A program made the position numbers and the translations under genes. DNA of 64,000 nt from Phytopseudomonas dryadis (lineage in GTDB: Bacteria; Pseudomonadota; Gammaproteobacteria; Pseudomonadales; Pseudomonadaceae): NCBI RefSeq assembly GCF_004327355.1, contig NZ_QJUM01000032.1, forward strand, positions 1 to 64,000, given 5' to 3'. Numbering within the stretch: position 1 is the first letter of the stretch; each line of letters begins with the position of its first letter. The notes beneath the pieces were generated by a model. It did no database searches and was not told where the DNA came from. It worked only from the letters and a program-made list of their open reading frames with translations. Of this stretch, positions 7,509 through 16,290 are shown piece by piece.

Positions 7509-9878
7509 TCAGTAACGCCCGCGCCAGGTCACGCCGAGGGTGCGCGCGTCGCCCGGCAGCACGGCGTAGTCGCCAGAGCCCAGGGTGGCGTAGACGGCAC
7601 TGGCATAACGCTGATCGAACAGGTTGCGGGCCCACAGCTCGACGACCCAGCGCTGATCCGCACGGCCCATGCCGAGGCGCAGATCGCTCACCCCGTAAGC
7701 CGACTGGTAACTGCCGGCGCCCCTTTCCAGCGCGCCGTAGTAGCCGCTGCGCCAGCTGTGATCCAGCGCCGCGAACAGCTCCAGGCCGTGCTCCAGCGGG
7801 CGCCGGTAATCCAGCCCCGCCGTGGTGCTCCAGCGTGGCGCGTTGAACAAGCGCTTGCCCGCCAGGTCGCACGACCACTGCCCGCTTTCCGGGGCACAGG
7901 GGGCGTTGTCGAACGAGCGATAGCGGGCATCGCTCCAGGCGATGCCCAGGCGCAGCTGCACCCGCTCACTGGCCCGCAGGCGCCCGTCGAGCTCCACGCC
8001 ACGCAAGCGCACCCGACCGACGTTGATCAGGTTATCGCGCAGGGGTGGGGAGAGGTCGTTGGCCGGCGCGCTGTTGCTCAGCGCCTGGTAGTCCTCGACG
8101 TCGGTCTGATAGAGCGCCACGTCGAGCGCCAGCCGCTCCTGCCACCAGAGACCCTTGAGGCCGACCTCGAGCGAAGTCGCCCGCTCGCTGCCGAACACCG
8201 GGGCGACATGCGCGCGGGTCACGTCGAGGTTGATGCCGCCGGCCTTGTAGCCCCACGACCAGCTGGCATAGCCGACCACGCCCTCGCTCAACGCATAGCT
8301 GAACGCCAGCTGGCCGGACAGATTGTGCTCTTCGAGCCGGTTGCGGCGGGCATAGTCCCCGCCAAGGGTGATATCGCGCAGCAGCGCGCCCCCGAGCTGC
8401 GACACCGGATCCGGCCCCAGCGGCGCCAGGCCTGACACCGCACGGGTAATGCTGGCGCGCTTGCGCTCGCGGGTGTAGCGCAGGCCCGGGGTGATGGCCA
8501 GGCGCTCGCTGGGGCGCCAGGTGAACTGGCCGAACAACGCCTGACTGTCGCTATGCTGCTCGCCCTCGAAGCGCTGGCGCGCGCCCTGCAACAACGATGG
8601 CGGAATCATCGCCGGGGTGATGCCGAGCTGGGCGGTCTCCGGGCGATCGCCAAGAAAGTACGCCGCCGCATCATCGCCAAAAGCCACGTTGACCTGGCGC
8701 TGCAGGCGCTGGCGCAGGTAGTACAGGCCCAGCACGTAATCGAACCGCTCGCCGAACGCCTGCGCCAGGCGCAGCTCCTGGCTGAACTGGTGATGATCGA
8801 GCCGGGCCGCGGAACGGGCCACGGACAATGCCGTGCCGTCGGCGTCCTGCTCGCCATCGTAGACCCAGTCGCGATAACCGCTGATGCTGGTCAGGGTCAT
8901 GCCATTGTCCAGTTCGCCATCGAGTTGCAGGGTCAGCGCGCGCTGCAGCGTTTCCAGGTCGTTGGGCTCGTTGTGCTGCACACGCCGGGCATAGGGGGCG
9001 ACCGGCAACAGCGAGTAACCGAGGTAAGCCGCGCGCTGACGGGTCGCCGTGCTGAACTGGCTGGCGGTGAGCACGGCGCTTTCGTCCTGCCCGGCGTACT
9101 CAGCGATCAGCCGGGCGCTGAAACGCTCGCCGGGCGTCCACAGCAACTGGCCACGCACCCCCTGGCGATCCTCCTCGCCGAGGCTTTCGCCGTTGTAGCG
9201 ATTGTCGATGGCGCCGTCACGCACCAGGTCATAAGCACTCAGGCGTGCCGCCAGCACGCCCTCGACCAGCGGCCCGGAGACGCTGGCGCGATACTGGCGC
9301 AGACCGTCCTGGCCCAGGCTTACCTCAGCGCGCCCTTCGCTGACGAAGCTCGGTGCCCGGCTCAGCAGATTGATGGCGCCGGCGGTGGAGTTCTTGCCAT
9401 ACAGCGTCCCCTGCGGCCCACGCAGCACCTCGACCCGCTCGATATCGCCGAAATCGAGCAGCGACATGCCCTGGCGTCCCAGGTACACGCCATCGGCGAA
9501 CAGCGCCACGCTACCGTCGAGCCCGTCATTCGCCGAACTCGATCCCAGGCCCCGGATACCGTAAGCGGCATAGCGCGGATTGGGCGCCGTCAACATCAGG
9601 CCGGGGATGCGCTGCGCCAGCGTCTCGGCCCGATACAGGCCGGCGCTGCCGAGTTGCTCGTCATCCAGCACATCGATGGCGATCGGCACCTGCTGCGCCG
9701 GCTCTTCACGATGGCGGGCGCTGACGTTGATCGCGTCGAGCAGCCAGACGGAATCGTCGGGCAATGGCGTCGCCAACGCCGGCCCGGCCAGGGACAACAG
9801 CCAGATCGAACCTGCGCGGCAGACGCTCCGGCGTACGATGATGAACAGCACGGCTGACCTCGTTGTTCTTATACGCAT
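7509..9878 (-). CDS. TonB-dependent outer-membrane receptor
   Basis: Outer-membrane gated channel for a scarce ligand, probably a siderophore or other metal chelate; the substrate cannot be read from sequence. It has 789 residues from the ATG at 9878 (MRIRTTRSAV), preceded by a GGGAG Shine-Dalgarno sequence, with a signal peptide ending near LAGPALA. The plug domain shows the TonB-box side IDVLDDEQ, IPGLMLTAPNPRYAAYGIRG, VEVLRGPQGTLYGKNS and TAGAINLLSRAP. The beta-barrel follows (GLRYTRERKRAS, VGYASWSWGYKAGGINLDV, FDQRYASAVYATL) and the protein ends in the aromatic residue expected for barrel insertion (WRGRY). There is no N-terminal STN signalling extension, so it is not a FecA-type transducer. 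It follows the two-component genes in the same direction, 215 bp after the kinase gene. No clear Fur box was seen. Confidence 0.92.
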   Translation of the reverse strand: MRIRTTRSAVLFIIVRRSVCRAGSIWLLSLAGPALATPLPDDSVWLLDAINVSARHREEPAQQVPIAIDVLDDEQLGSAGLYRAETLAQRIPGLMLTAPNPRYAAYGIRGLGSSSANDGLDGSVALFADGVYLGRQGMSLLDFGDIERVEVLRGPQGTLYGKNSTAGAINLLSRAPSFVSEGRAEVSLGQDGLRQYRASVSGPLVEGVLAARLSAYDLVRDGAIDNRYNGESLGEEDRQGVRGQLLWTPGERFSARLIAEYAGQDESAVLTASQFSTATRQRAAYLGYSLLPVAPYARRVQHNEPNDLETLQRALTLQLDGELDNGMTLTSISGYRDWVYDGEQDADGTALSVARSAARLDHHQFSQELRLAQAFGERFDYVLGLYYLRQRLQRQVNVAFGDDAAAYFLGDRPETAQLGITPAMIPPSLLQGARQRFEGEQHSDSQALFGQFTWRPSERLAITPGLRYTRERKRASITRAVSGLAPLGPDPVSQLGGALLRDITLGGDYARRNRLEEHNLSGQLAFSYALSEGVVGYASWSWGYKAGGINLDVTRAHVAPVFGSERATSLEVGLKGLWWQERLALDVALYQTDVEDYQALSNSAPANDLSPPLRDNLINVGRVRLRGVELDGRLRASERVQLRLGIAWSDARYRSFDNAPCAPESGQWSCDLAGKRLFNAPRWSTTAGLDYRRPLEHGLELFAALDHSWRSGYYGALERGAGSYQSAYGVSDLRLGMGRADQRWVVELWARNLFDQRYASAVYATLGSGDYAVLPGDARTLGVTWRGRY

Positions 9879-10035
9879 CGAACGCTCCCGGGTAGATCGG
9901 AGGCTCGCTGTCGTCGACTTTTCCCGCCTTTCATCCGTGCCGGCCAAAACGCCGTCCGCCCCAGCAAAGGCCGAGGACGCACAGGCTCCGTAAGATAACG
10001 CAATCACCCTGTCGGAACATGGGCACCATGAGCTC

Positions 10036-10103
10036 GGGTCTGTTGAGGTTTCAGCGCAAGCCGCAGGGCTCCGGCGCGGTCGTGCGGAAACCTCAACAGA
10101 CCC
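10036..10103. repeat. Perfect 16-bp inverted repeat with 36-bp spacer
   Basis: The arm GGGTCTGTTGAGGTTT (10036-10051) is exactly complementary to AAACCTCAACAGACCC (10088-10103). The stop codon of the histidine kinase gene (10093-10095) lies inside the right arm. There is no T-tract on either side, so a standard intrinsic terminator is unlikely. It lies between the kinase gene and the TonB receptor. Transcribed from the minus strand it would form a very stable hairpin that could protect the upstream mRNA end or reduce read-through. Confidence 0.75.
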
Positions 10104-12540
10104 TGGAAGCCGGTTTGGCGCCCGCCGCTTCATCGCCGCCGCCCGGCGCATTCGCGTGCAGCAAGGCGCCGATACGATCCAGCAGTTGGCCGGTATCGGC
10201 CGGCTTGAGTATCTCGCCATCGAATGCCAGATCGGCCGGCAGGTGTGCCGGATGCAGCGCCGGCGTTGCCGAATAGAGCAGCACGGGCAGCCCCGGCCGC
10301 TCGCTGCGCAGGCGCTGCAACAGGGTCCAGCCATCCATGACCGGCATCATCTGATCGGTCATCACCAGATCGACCGCCTGCTGTTCGAGCAACTCGAGCG
10401 CCTGTTGACCGTCCGCGGCCAGCAGCACCTCGAAACCATAGCCACTCAACAGGTCGTACAGCCACTCACGGTTCAAGGCGACGTCGTCGACCAGCAGGAT
10501 GCAGTGGCTCTCCTGCGGCGCGACCCCGGCATGACTGTCGCGCAGCCCAATGTCCAGCTCGTGCTCGCTGGCCGGTGTGAGGCGCAGGCGGAAACCGATA
10601 CGGCTGCCGCCCTGCTCCAGGCTGTCGATCTCCAGCTCGCTGCCCATGCGCCCCAGCAGTTGCGTCACGATCGACAGGCCCAGGCCGCTACCCTGGACCT
10701 GGCCGACGTTGCTGCCGCGGCGGAAGGGTTGCAACAGGTTGTCCCGCTCGCTCGGGGCGAAGCCGATACCGTTGTCGCTGACCCGGAAACACAGCTCCAC
10801 GCATTCGCCGACCGCCCCGGGCACGCTGCTGACCTCCAGGGTGATGCGCCCATGGCGGGTGAACTTGGCGGCATTGCCCAGCAGATTGAGCAATACCTGG
10901 CGCAGGCGGCGGAAATCCGCCTGCACGATAGCCGGTAGATCCGCGGCGAACAGGCATTCGAAATGGTTGTCCTGGCGCGTGGCGAGAAAACGTCCCTCCT
11001 CCTCCACCTCGCGCAGGAAGCCATAGAGGTAGCCCGGCGCCAGGGTGAGCTCCAGTTGTTGCAACTCACCCCGGGAAAACTCCAACAGTTCGTCGATCAA
11101 TTCCAGTTGCTGGCGCGCGCTGCGCTCGATCTTGTGCGGGTAGTCGGGTTGCGGCTGGCTGCGCAGCAGGCGCGCATAGTCGATGATGCTGACCAGCGGC
11201 GAACGCAGATCGTGACTGATCCGCGCCATCAGCGAACTGCGCGCGCGCAGCGATTCGCGCAGCTGCGCGGTGCGCGTCGCCACCGTGCTTTCCAGGCGCT
11301 CGTGCTCGGCCCGACGCTGCTCGTCGAGCTCGCTCAGGGCGCGCTGCTCCCGGCGCCGGACGAGCACGACCTCGGTGACCAGGGTGCAGACCAGCAGCAG
11401 CACGCCGGGCAGGGTCGACGCCAGGCTGAGGAAACTGTCCCGCGACTGCCAGGGCACGAGCCGATCCAGCGACAGCAGATGGCGCACGGCGAACTGCACC
11501 AGGAACAGCGCCGGCACCACCCAGGCCATCCAGCGCAACTTCACGCCATGCAACCAGGCCGCCAGCAGCGTGGCCGGCAGCACCAGGTAGAGGGTCAGGC
11601 GCAAGGTCCACTCGACATACAAGCGTCCGCCGGGGGCGTGACCCAGCCAGTCCCAGACTTGCCCGCCGATGTAACTGAGCAGGATCAGACCGAACAGAAA
11701 CCCCCAGCCCCTGGGCAGATGACGAACGCCGAGCAGCAGCCTGACATAACCGAGGAAACAGGCGAACGAGAGGATGCTGAGCCACGTGCTGATCGTCTGC
11801 GTCCAGGGCACCGCCGCGGGCCAGAGGATCAGGTAACCGTTGACCACGCAGGTGAACAGGATATAGGTCAGTACCGCCGCGGCATGGGCGATGAGCAATG
11901 GCGTCGCCATGATCCGACCGAGAATCAGGCTGAAGGGCACCACCAGCAGCACGATGCCGAGGGTGATGCCGTCGGCCAGGTAGAGGGACTGGCACCGTTC
12001 CAGCAGCAGCTCGTCCGACCACAGCCGCGGTTCGAGGATGATCAGCGAGTCGCTGGCCACCCGTACCAGCACCTCGACCCGCTCGCCCTCGGCCAGCGTC
12101 ATGGGAAAACGTGGCTGGCGGTCCACCACCGTCCATTGCTCCAGCGGGTAGGCACTGCCGCCGCGCAGCGTCTGCCAGGCGTCGCCACGGCGGATATGCA
12201 CCTGGATGTCCTGCAGGCGCGGCTCGCCCACCGTGAGCCAGCGCAGGCATTCGTGCTCGCCGGGATTGTCCAGTTCGAAGCGCAACCAGTAGGCGGAGCG
12301 GCTGTATTCGAGGGTCAGGCGCTGTGCGCTCGCGGCGTCGAAGGCCGACGCCGGCAACGCCAGCACCTGGTCGGCGGTCAAGCTCGCCGTAGGGTCCTCG
12401 AAGAGGCGCACGGGAGGGTCCAGCTCGACATCGCAGGTCGCGGCCGAGGCGAGATTGACGAGCGACAGCCCCAGCAACAGCACGGCGAGCAGCACCGAGC
12501 GACTCATGGCCTCGGCCCCGCGCCCGCGACGCCCCTTCAT
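10093..12540 (-). CDS. Hybrid sensor histidine kinase with 7TMR-DISM sensor and receiver domain
   Basis: Membrane sensor kinase of 815 residues. A signal sequence (LLAVLLLGLSLVNLASA) leads into a periplasmic 7TMR-DISM extracellular domain (about 35-170, with SRSAYWLRFELDNPG), then seven membrane segments (about 185-390) and a short coiled coil. The HisKA phospho-acceptor is His about 443 in ISHDLRSPLVSI. The ATPase has N-box NLLGNAAKF, G1 DNGIGF and G2 GSGLGLSIV. The C-terminal receiver has Asp about 728 in VMTDQMMP and the conserved Lys in ILKPAD. The start at 12540 has GGGGA 5 bp upstream; the internal ATG at 12507 is an alternative. The gene begins 22 bp after the AraC-type regulator, so the two are co-transcribed. 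Ligand unknown; carbohydrate-like ligands are proposed for this sensor class. Confidence 0.92.
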   Translation of the reverse strand: MKGRRGRGAEAMSRSVLLAVLLLGLSLVNLASAATCDVELDPPVRLFEDPTASLTADQVLALPASAFDAASAQRLTLEYSRSAYWLRFELDNPGEHECLRWLTVGEPRLQDIQVHIRRGDAWQTLRGGSAYPLEQWTVVDRQPRFPMTLAEGERVEVLVRVASDSLIILEPRLWSDELLLERCQSLYLADGITLGIVLLVVPFSLILGRIMATPLLIAHAAAVLTYILFTCVVNGYLILWPAAVPWTQTISTWLSILSFACFLGYVRLLLGVRHLPRGWGFLFGLILLSYIGGQVWDWLGHAPGGRLYVEWTLRLTLYLVLPATLLAAWLHGVKLRWMAWVVPALFLVQFAVRHLLSLDRLVPWQSRDSFLSLASTLPGVLLLVCTLVTEVVLVRRREQRALSELDEQRRAEHERLESTVATRTAQLRESLRARSSLMARISHDLRSPLVSIIDYARLLRSQPQPDYPHKIERSARQQLELIDELLEFSRGELQQLELTLAPGYLYGFLREVEEEGRFLATRQDNHFECLFAADLPAIVQADFRRLRQVLLNLLGNAAKFTRHGRITLEVSSVPGAVGECVELCFRVSDNGIGFAPSERDNLLQPFRRGSNVGQVQGSGLGLSIVTQLLGRMGSELEIDSLEQGGSRIGFRLRLTPASEHELDIGLRDSHAGVAPQESHCILLVDDVALNREWLYDLLSGYGFEVLLAADGQQALELLEQQAVDLVMTDQMMPVMDGWTLLQRLRSERPGLPVLLYSATPALHPAHLPADLAFDGEILKPADTGQLLDRIGALLHANAPGGGDEAAGAKPASRVC

Positions 12541-12562
12541 CGATCCCCAGGCGCAAACGGCA

Positions 12563-13336
12563 TCACGTCTGCGCCCGTTCTTGCTGGCGGAACTGGCTGG
12601 GCGTCATGCCCATGCGCTCGCGAAAAGCCGTGGTGAAATTGCAGGCGCTGCGAAAGCCGACCAGTTCGGCGATGTCCTGAATGCTCATGCCGCTATCGGC
12701 CAGCAATTCCAGCCCCCGCTTCAGACGTACTTCGCGGATATAGGCGAATACCGTCATCCCCAGGTGCTCGCGGAAGATGCCCGACAGACGCTTGTCGTGG
12801 GTGCCGACCTTACGGGCGATCTCGGCCAGCGAGGGCATATCGTCGAGGCGCTGGGCGATCAGACGCATGGCGGCGCGCAGCAGCACCTCAGCGTCGGTGG
12901 CGGGCTCCACCTCGGCAGAGGGAACGGCGCCGAGCGACGTGTCGCGCCAGGCCAGCTGCAGGTGAATGCGGATACGCGCCAGCACTTCCTGGGGCTCGCA
13001 ACTCTTGAGTACGTAATCGACACAGCCCAGCGTCAGGCCTTCGAGCCGCTCGTCGACCGCACCGGCGGACGTCAGGAAGATCACCGGCACCCGGCACGTA
13101 GCCGGCGCCTCACGCAACAGCCGACACAGGGTGAAGCCATCCATGCCGGGCATGCGCACATCGAGCAGGATCAGGTCGGGTTTCAGGGCCAGGGCACGCT
13201 GATAGCCCTGATGGGCATCACTGGCCAGGGACAGGCGCCAGGACTGTTGACGCAGTAATCCGATCAGGCCTCGAAGCTCTTCCGGAGAGTCGTCGATGAC
13301 CAGAATATGCGGTGCAGTAATAAAGTCGCTCTGCAT
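12563..13336 (-). CDS. Response regulator with AraC-type DNA-binding output
   Basis: Transcription factor probably phosphorylated by the hybrid kinase encoded next. From the ATG at 13336 it has 257 residues. Receiver domain about 10-125: ILVIDDSPEE acidic pocket, phospho-acceptor Asp about 58 in LILLDVRMPGMDG, Thr in VIFLTSAG, Lys in YVLKSCEPQE. The AraC double helix-turn-helix is at about 160-257, with MPSLAEIARKVGTHDKRLSG and the family signature GMSIQDIAELVGFRSACNFT. The upstream frame extension to 14113 is antisense to the LysR gene and was rejected. First gene of the two-component operon; likely targets are its own promoter and the nearby TonB receptor, which is inference from position. 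Confidence 0.9.
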   Translation of the reverse strand: MQSDFITAPHILVIDDSPEELRGLIGLLRQQSWRLSLASDAHQGYQRALALKPDLILLDVRMPGMDGFTLCRLLREAPATCRVPVIFLTSAGAVDERLEGLTLGCVDYVLKSCEPQEVLARIRIHLQLAWRDTSLGAVPSAEVEPATDAEVLLRAAMRLIAQRLDDMPSLAEIARKVGTHDKRLSGIFREHLGMTVFAYIREVRLKRGLELLADSGMSIQDIAELVGFRSACNFTTAFRERMGMTPSQFRQQERAQT

Positions 13337-13403
13337 GACTACGCCCCCGCCCCGATGTTGCTCGGCATCCGTTCGATCATTTATCCGCCCATCCTCCCTG
13401 CTG

Positions 13404-13433
13404 GCAAAAGCCGTATCCGCTGCAGCAAAAGCC
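13404..13433. promoter_or_regulatory. Direct repeats of GCAAAAGCC in the divergent intergenic region
   Basis: GCAAAAGCC occurs at 13404-13412 and again at 13425-13433, 21 bp apart start to start, which is two helical turns. This places both copies on the same DNA face, as expected for an AraC-family dimer. They lie between the response-regulator and LysR genes, so autoregulation is a reasonable guess. Confidence 0.35.
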
Positions 13434-13468
13434 ACACTGTCAGGCGGGCAATAAGATAGCGCAAAGCC

Positions 13469-14458
13469 ATGCAGGTAAATACGATGCAACGTTCCACCCA
13501 CGACAACACTGCGTCCCACAAACCCCAACTCAAGGCCGCCACCCAGGCCAGCATCCTCGGCGAGCTCTACTGGCTGATCTGCGTGGTCGAAGCCGGCAGT
13601 TTCTCGGCCGCGGCCGAACGCACCGGCATCGCCAAATCCAGCCTCAGCCGACGCATCATCCAGCTGGAGAAACGCCTGCAGGTCCAACTGCTCAACCGCA
13701 GCACCCGCTCGTTCAGCATGACCACCCTGGGCGAGCGCATCTATCGTCACGCCCTGGATATGCTCAGCGCCGCCGAAGCGGCCGAAGCCACGGCCCAGGA
13801 AGCCAGCGGCACGCCGAGCGGGCTGCTCCAGCTGTGTGCGCCCGCCATCTTCAGCGGCTGGCTGCTCGAGCGGCTCGGTCACTTTCAGGCCAGCCATCCG
13901 AAAGTCAGCTTCGCCCTGATCAACAGGGACGGGCAGACCGAGTTGAGCGCCCAGCGCCTGGACCTGTCGCTGAGCCTGGACGACGCGCCGAGCAACAGCA
14001 GCGATATCGTCGCCCGTCCCCTCGCTCGCCTGCAAAGCGTGATCGTCGGTAACCCCGCGCTGCTCAAGCGCCTCGGCCATCCGCAACACCTGGGCAGTGT
14101 CGACGACCAGCACCTGCTGGCCTTCGGTGCGCCCCAGGCGCTACGCCCCTGGCTGCTGGCCGACGGCCAACGACCGCTGCACAACTCGGCGTTCAGCTCG
14201 CCGAGCCTGCAAACGCTGCTCAACGCCGCCCGTGCCGGCATCGGCCTGGCCTGCCTGCCCTTGCACGCCTGTCACGCCGACCTGCAGCGTGGCAGCCTGC
14301 TGGCGTCCTGCCCGCAGGAACGCCCGGCCTCAAGCACACTGTATGCCCTGACCCCCGCCCACCGCGGCATCACCCCCGCCGTACGCGGTCTGATCCAGCA
14401 CATCCGCCACGACCTGAGCCATGCACGGCATCCGGGAATGCAACCAGTAGCCGACTGA
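13469..14458 (+). CDS. LysR-type transcriptional regulator
   Basis: DNA-binding regulator of 329 residues. The winged helix-turn-helix occupies about 28-88 with the canonical pattern FSAAAERTGIAKSSLSRRI and LQVQLLNRSTRSFSMTTLGE. The C-terminal effector-binding domain follows, with SGLLQLCAPAIFSGWLLER and GIGLACLPLHACHADL, typical of the CrgA-like class that acts on quinone/stress or isomerase genes. The effector is unknown. Neither the ATG at 13469 nor that at 13484 has a strong Shine-Dalgarno sequence; the second has AGGT 8 bp upstream and may be the true start. It diverges from the response-regulator gene, and its target could be that operon, but this is not shown. Confidence 0.88.
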   Translation: MQVNTMQRSTHDNTASHKPQLKAATQASILGELYWLICVVEAGSFSAAAERTGIAKSSLSRRIIQLEKRLQVQLLNRSTRSFSMTTLGERIYRHALDMLSAAEAAEATAQEASGTPSGLLQLCAPAIFSGWLLERLGHFQASHPKVSFALINRDGQTELSAQRLDLSLSLDDAPSNSSDIVARPLARLQSVIVGNPALLKRLGHPQHLGSVDDQHLLAFGAPQALRPWLLADGQRPLHNSAFSSPSLQTLLNAARAGIGLACLPLHACHADLQRGSLLASCPQERPASSTLYALTPAHRGITPAVRGLIQHIRHDLSHARHPGMQPVAD

Positions 14459-14559
14459 GGGAGTCCAAGGGCTTATCGCCACGACACTGCCAGCCCATGG
14501 GCTTGCCCAGCGGCTTGTGTCATGATGCCCAAAACCGCAGGTTAGTCGCATTCCCCCTT

Positions 14560-16290
14560 ATGAATAGACCCATCGCCTTGCTGACCGCCCTTGCCTTCGT
14601 GGGTGGTTGCCAGTCATTTGCCCCATCCACTCCGGATGGCGGCGTGCCCGTAGAAGAGCCCGGCAGCGAAACCCGGGCGGCCACACCGCAGGAATACGGC
14701 TCGTTCAGCCAGGAAACCCTGCTGGCCCTGCTCACCGCGGAACTGGCGGGACAGCGCAACCGCTTCGACCTGGCCCTGAGCAACTATGTGCAGCAGGCCA
14801 ATTCGACCCAGGATGCCGGCGTCGCCGAGCGCGGCTTCCGCATCGCCGAATACCTGGGCGCCGAGCAGGAAGCATTGGCGACCGCGCTGGTATGGGCCAG
14901 GAACGCGCCGACCAACGTCGACGCCCAGCGCGCCGCGGCGGTGCAACTGGCGCGGGCCGGCCGCTACGACGAATCCATGGTGTACATGGAGCGCGTGCTG
15001 CAACGCCAGGGCAACACCCACTTCGACTTCCTCGCCCTGTCGGCGGCGGAAACCGATCCGGACACCCGCGCCGGGCTGCTGCAGAGCTTCGACCGTTTGC
15101 TGAAGAAATACCCCGCGGACGGCCAGTTGTTGTTCGGCAAGGCCCTGTTGCTGCAACAGGACGGCCGCGCCGAGGAAGCCCTGCAACTGCTCGAGTCCAG
15201 CACGGCCAAGCAGGACGAGGAGGCGCCGCTGCTGCTGCGCGCCCGCCTGCTGCAGAGCATGAACCGGGGCGAGGAAGCCCTGCCCCTGCTCAAGAAAGGC
15301 ATCGAACGCAGCCCCGGCGACAAACGCCTGCGCCTGACCTACGCCCGCCAGTTGGTGGAACTGGGGCGGATGGACGACGCCAGGGGCGAGTTCTCCTCCC
15401 TGCTGCAACAATTCCCCGAGGACGATGACCTGCGCTTCTCCCTCGCCCTGGTGTGCATGGAGGCCGAGGCCTGGCGCGAGGCCGCCGTCTACCTGCAGGA
15501 ACTGATCGAGCGTGGCGCCCACGTCGACCCGGCGCACTACAACCTGGGCCGCGCCTACGAGGCCATGGGCGATACCGACGGCGCCCTGGACGAGTACGCC
15601 ATGGTCGGCCCCGGCAACGACTACCTGCCCGCCCAGGTTCGCCAGACCGAACTGCTGGTCGCCAACAAGCGCGCCGCCGAAGCCTCCGAACGTCTGGCAC
15701 AGGCCCGTGACGCACAGCCGGATTACGCCATCCAGCTGTACCTGATCGAATCGGAATCGCTGGCCAACCAGCGGCAGGGGGAACGCGCCTGGCAATTGAT
15801 CCAGCAGGCGCTGGAACAGTACCCGGACGACCTCAACCTGCTCTACACCCGTGCCATGCTGGCCGAACCGCGCGGCGACCTGAAACAACTGGAGCGCGAC
15901 CTGCGCTTCATCCTCGTGCGCGACCCGGAAAACGCCATGGCGCTCAACGCCCTCGGCTACACCCTGGCCGACCGCACCGAGCGTCATCAGGAAGGCCTGG
16001 AGCTGATCCAGCGCGCCAACGAACTCAACCCCAACGACCCGGCGATACTCGACAGCCTGGGCTGGGCGAACTTCCGCCTGGGCAAGCTGGACGAAGCCGA
16101 ACGCCTGCTGCGCCAGGCCTTCGAGCGCTTCCCCGACCACGAAGTCGCCGCCCACCTGGGTGAAGTGCTGTGGGCTCAGGGCAAGCAACGCGAAGCCAGA
16201 AAGATCTGGCGCGATGCCCTCAAGGAGCAGCCCGACAGTGAAATCCTGCGCAGCACCCTGCTGCGCCTGACTGGATCAGAGACCCCGTGA
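14560..16290 (+). CDS. Tetratricopeptide-repeat lipoprotein (PA4667-like)
   Basis: Envelope lipoprotein of 576 residues, with a signal peptide and lipobox at FVGGC (Cys about 17) in the start chosen at 14560. The open frame extends further upstream to 14497 but without a signal sequence. The rest is a superhelix of TPR motifs, for example ALNALGYTLADRTERHQEGL and ILDSLGWANFRLGKLDEAER, a pair typical of the C-terminus of this family. It probably acts as a protein-protein scaffold at the outer membrane. Its stop overlaps the lolB start by one base (TGATG), and this TPR-lolB-ispE order is the same in P. aeruginosa. Confidence 0.9.
   Translation: MNRPIALLTALAFVGGCQSFAPSTPDGGVPVEEPGSETRAATPQEYGSFSQETLLALLTAELAGQRNRFDLALSNYVQQANSTQDAGVAERGFRIAEYLGAEQEALATALVWARNAPTNVDAQRAAAVQLARAGRYDESMVYMERVLQRQGNTHFDFLALSAAETDPDTRAGLLQSFDRLLKKYPADGQLLFGKALLLQQDGRAEEALQLLESSTAKQDEEAPLLLRARLLQSMNRGEEALPLLKKGIERSPGDKRLRLTYARQLVELGRMDDARGEFSSLLQQFPEDDDLRFSLALVCMEAEAWREAAVYLQELIERGAHVDPAHYNLGRAYEAMGDTDGALDEYAMVGPGNDYLPAQVRQTELLVANKRAAEASERLAQARDAQPDYAIQLYLIESESLANQRQGERAWQLIQQALEQYPDDLNLLYTRAMLAEPRGDLKQLERDLRFILVRDPENAMALNALGYTLADRTERHQEGLELIQRANELNPNDPAILDSLGWANFRLGKLDEAERLLRQAFERFPDHEVAAHLGEVLWAQGKQREARKIWRDALKEQPDSEILRSTLLRLTGSETP

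Noticed and set aside
7051..7515. Small genes in the 6.9-7.5 kb gap
   Set aside because: Overlapping frames on both strands, no Shine-Dalgarno or signal pattern, and Arg/Pro-rich composition.
10019..10276. 85-residue plus-strand gene across the inverted repeat
   Set aside because: Mostly antisense to the kinase C-terminus; no supporting start signal.
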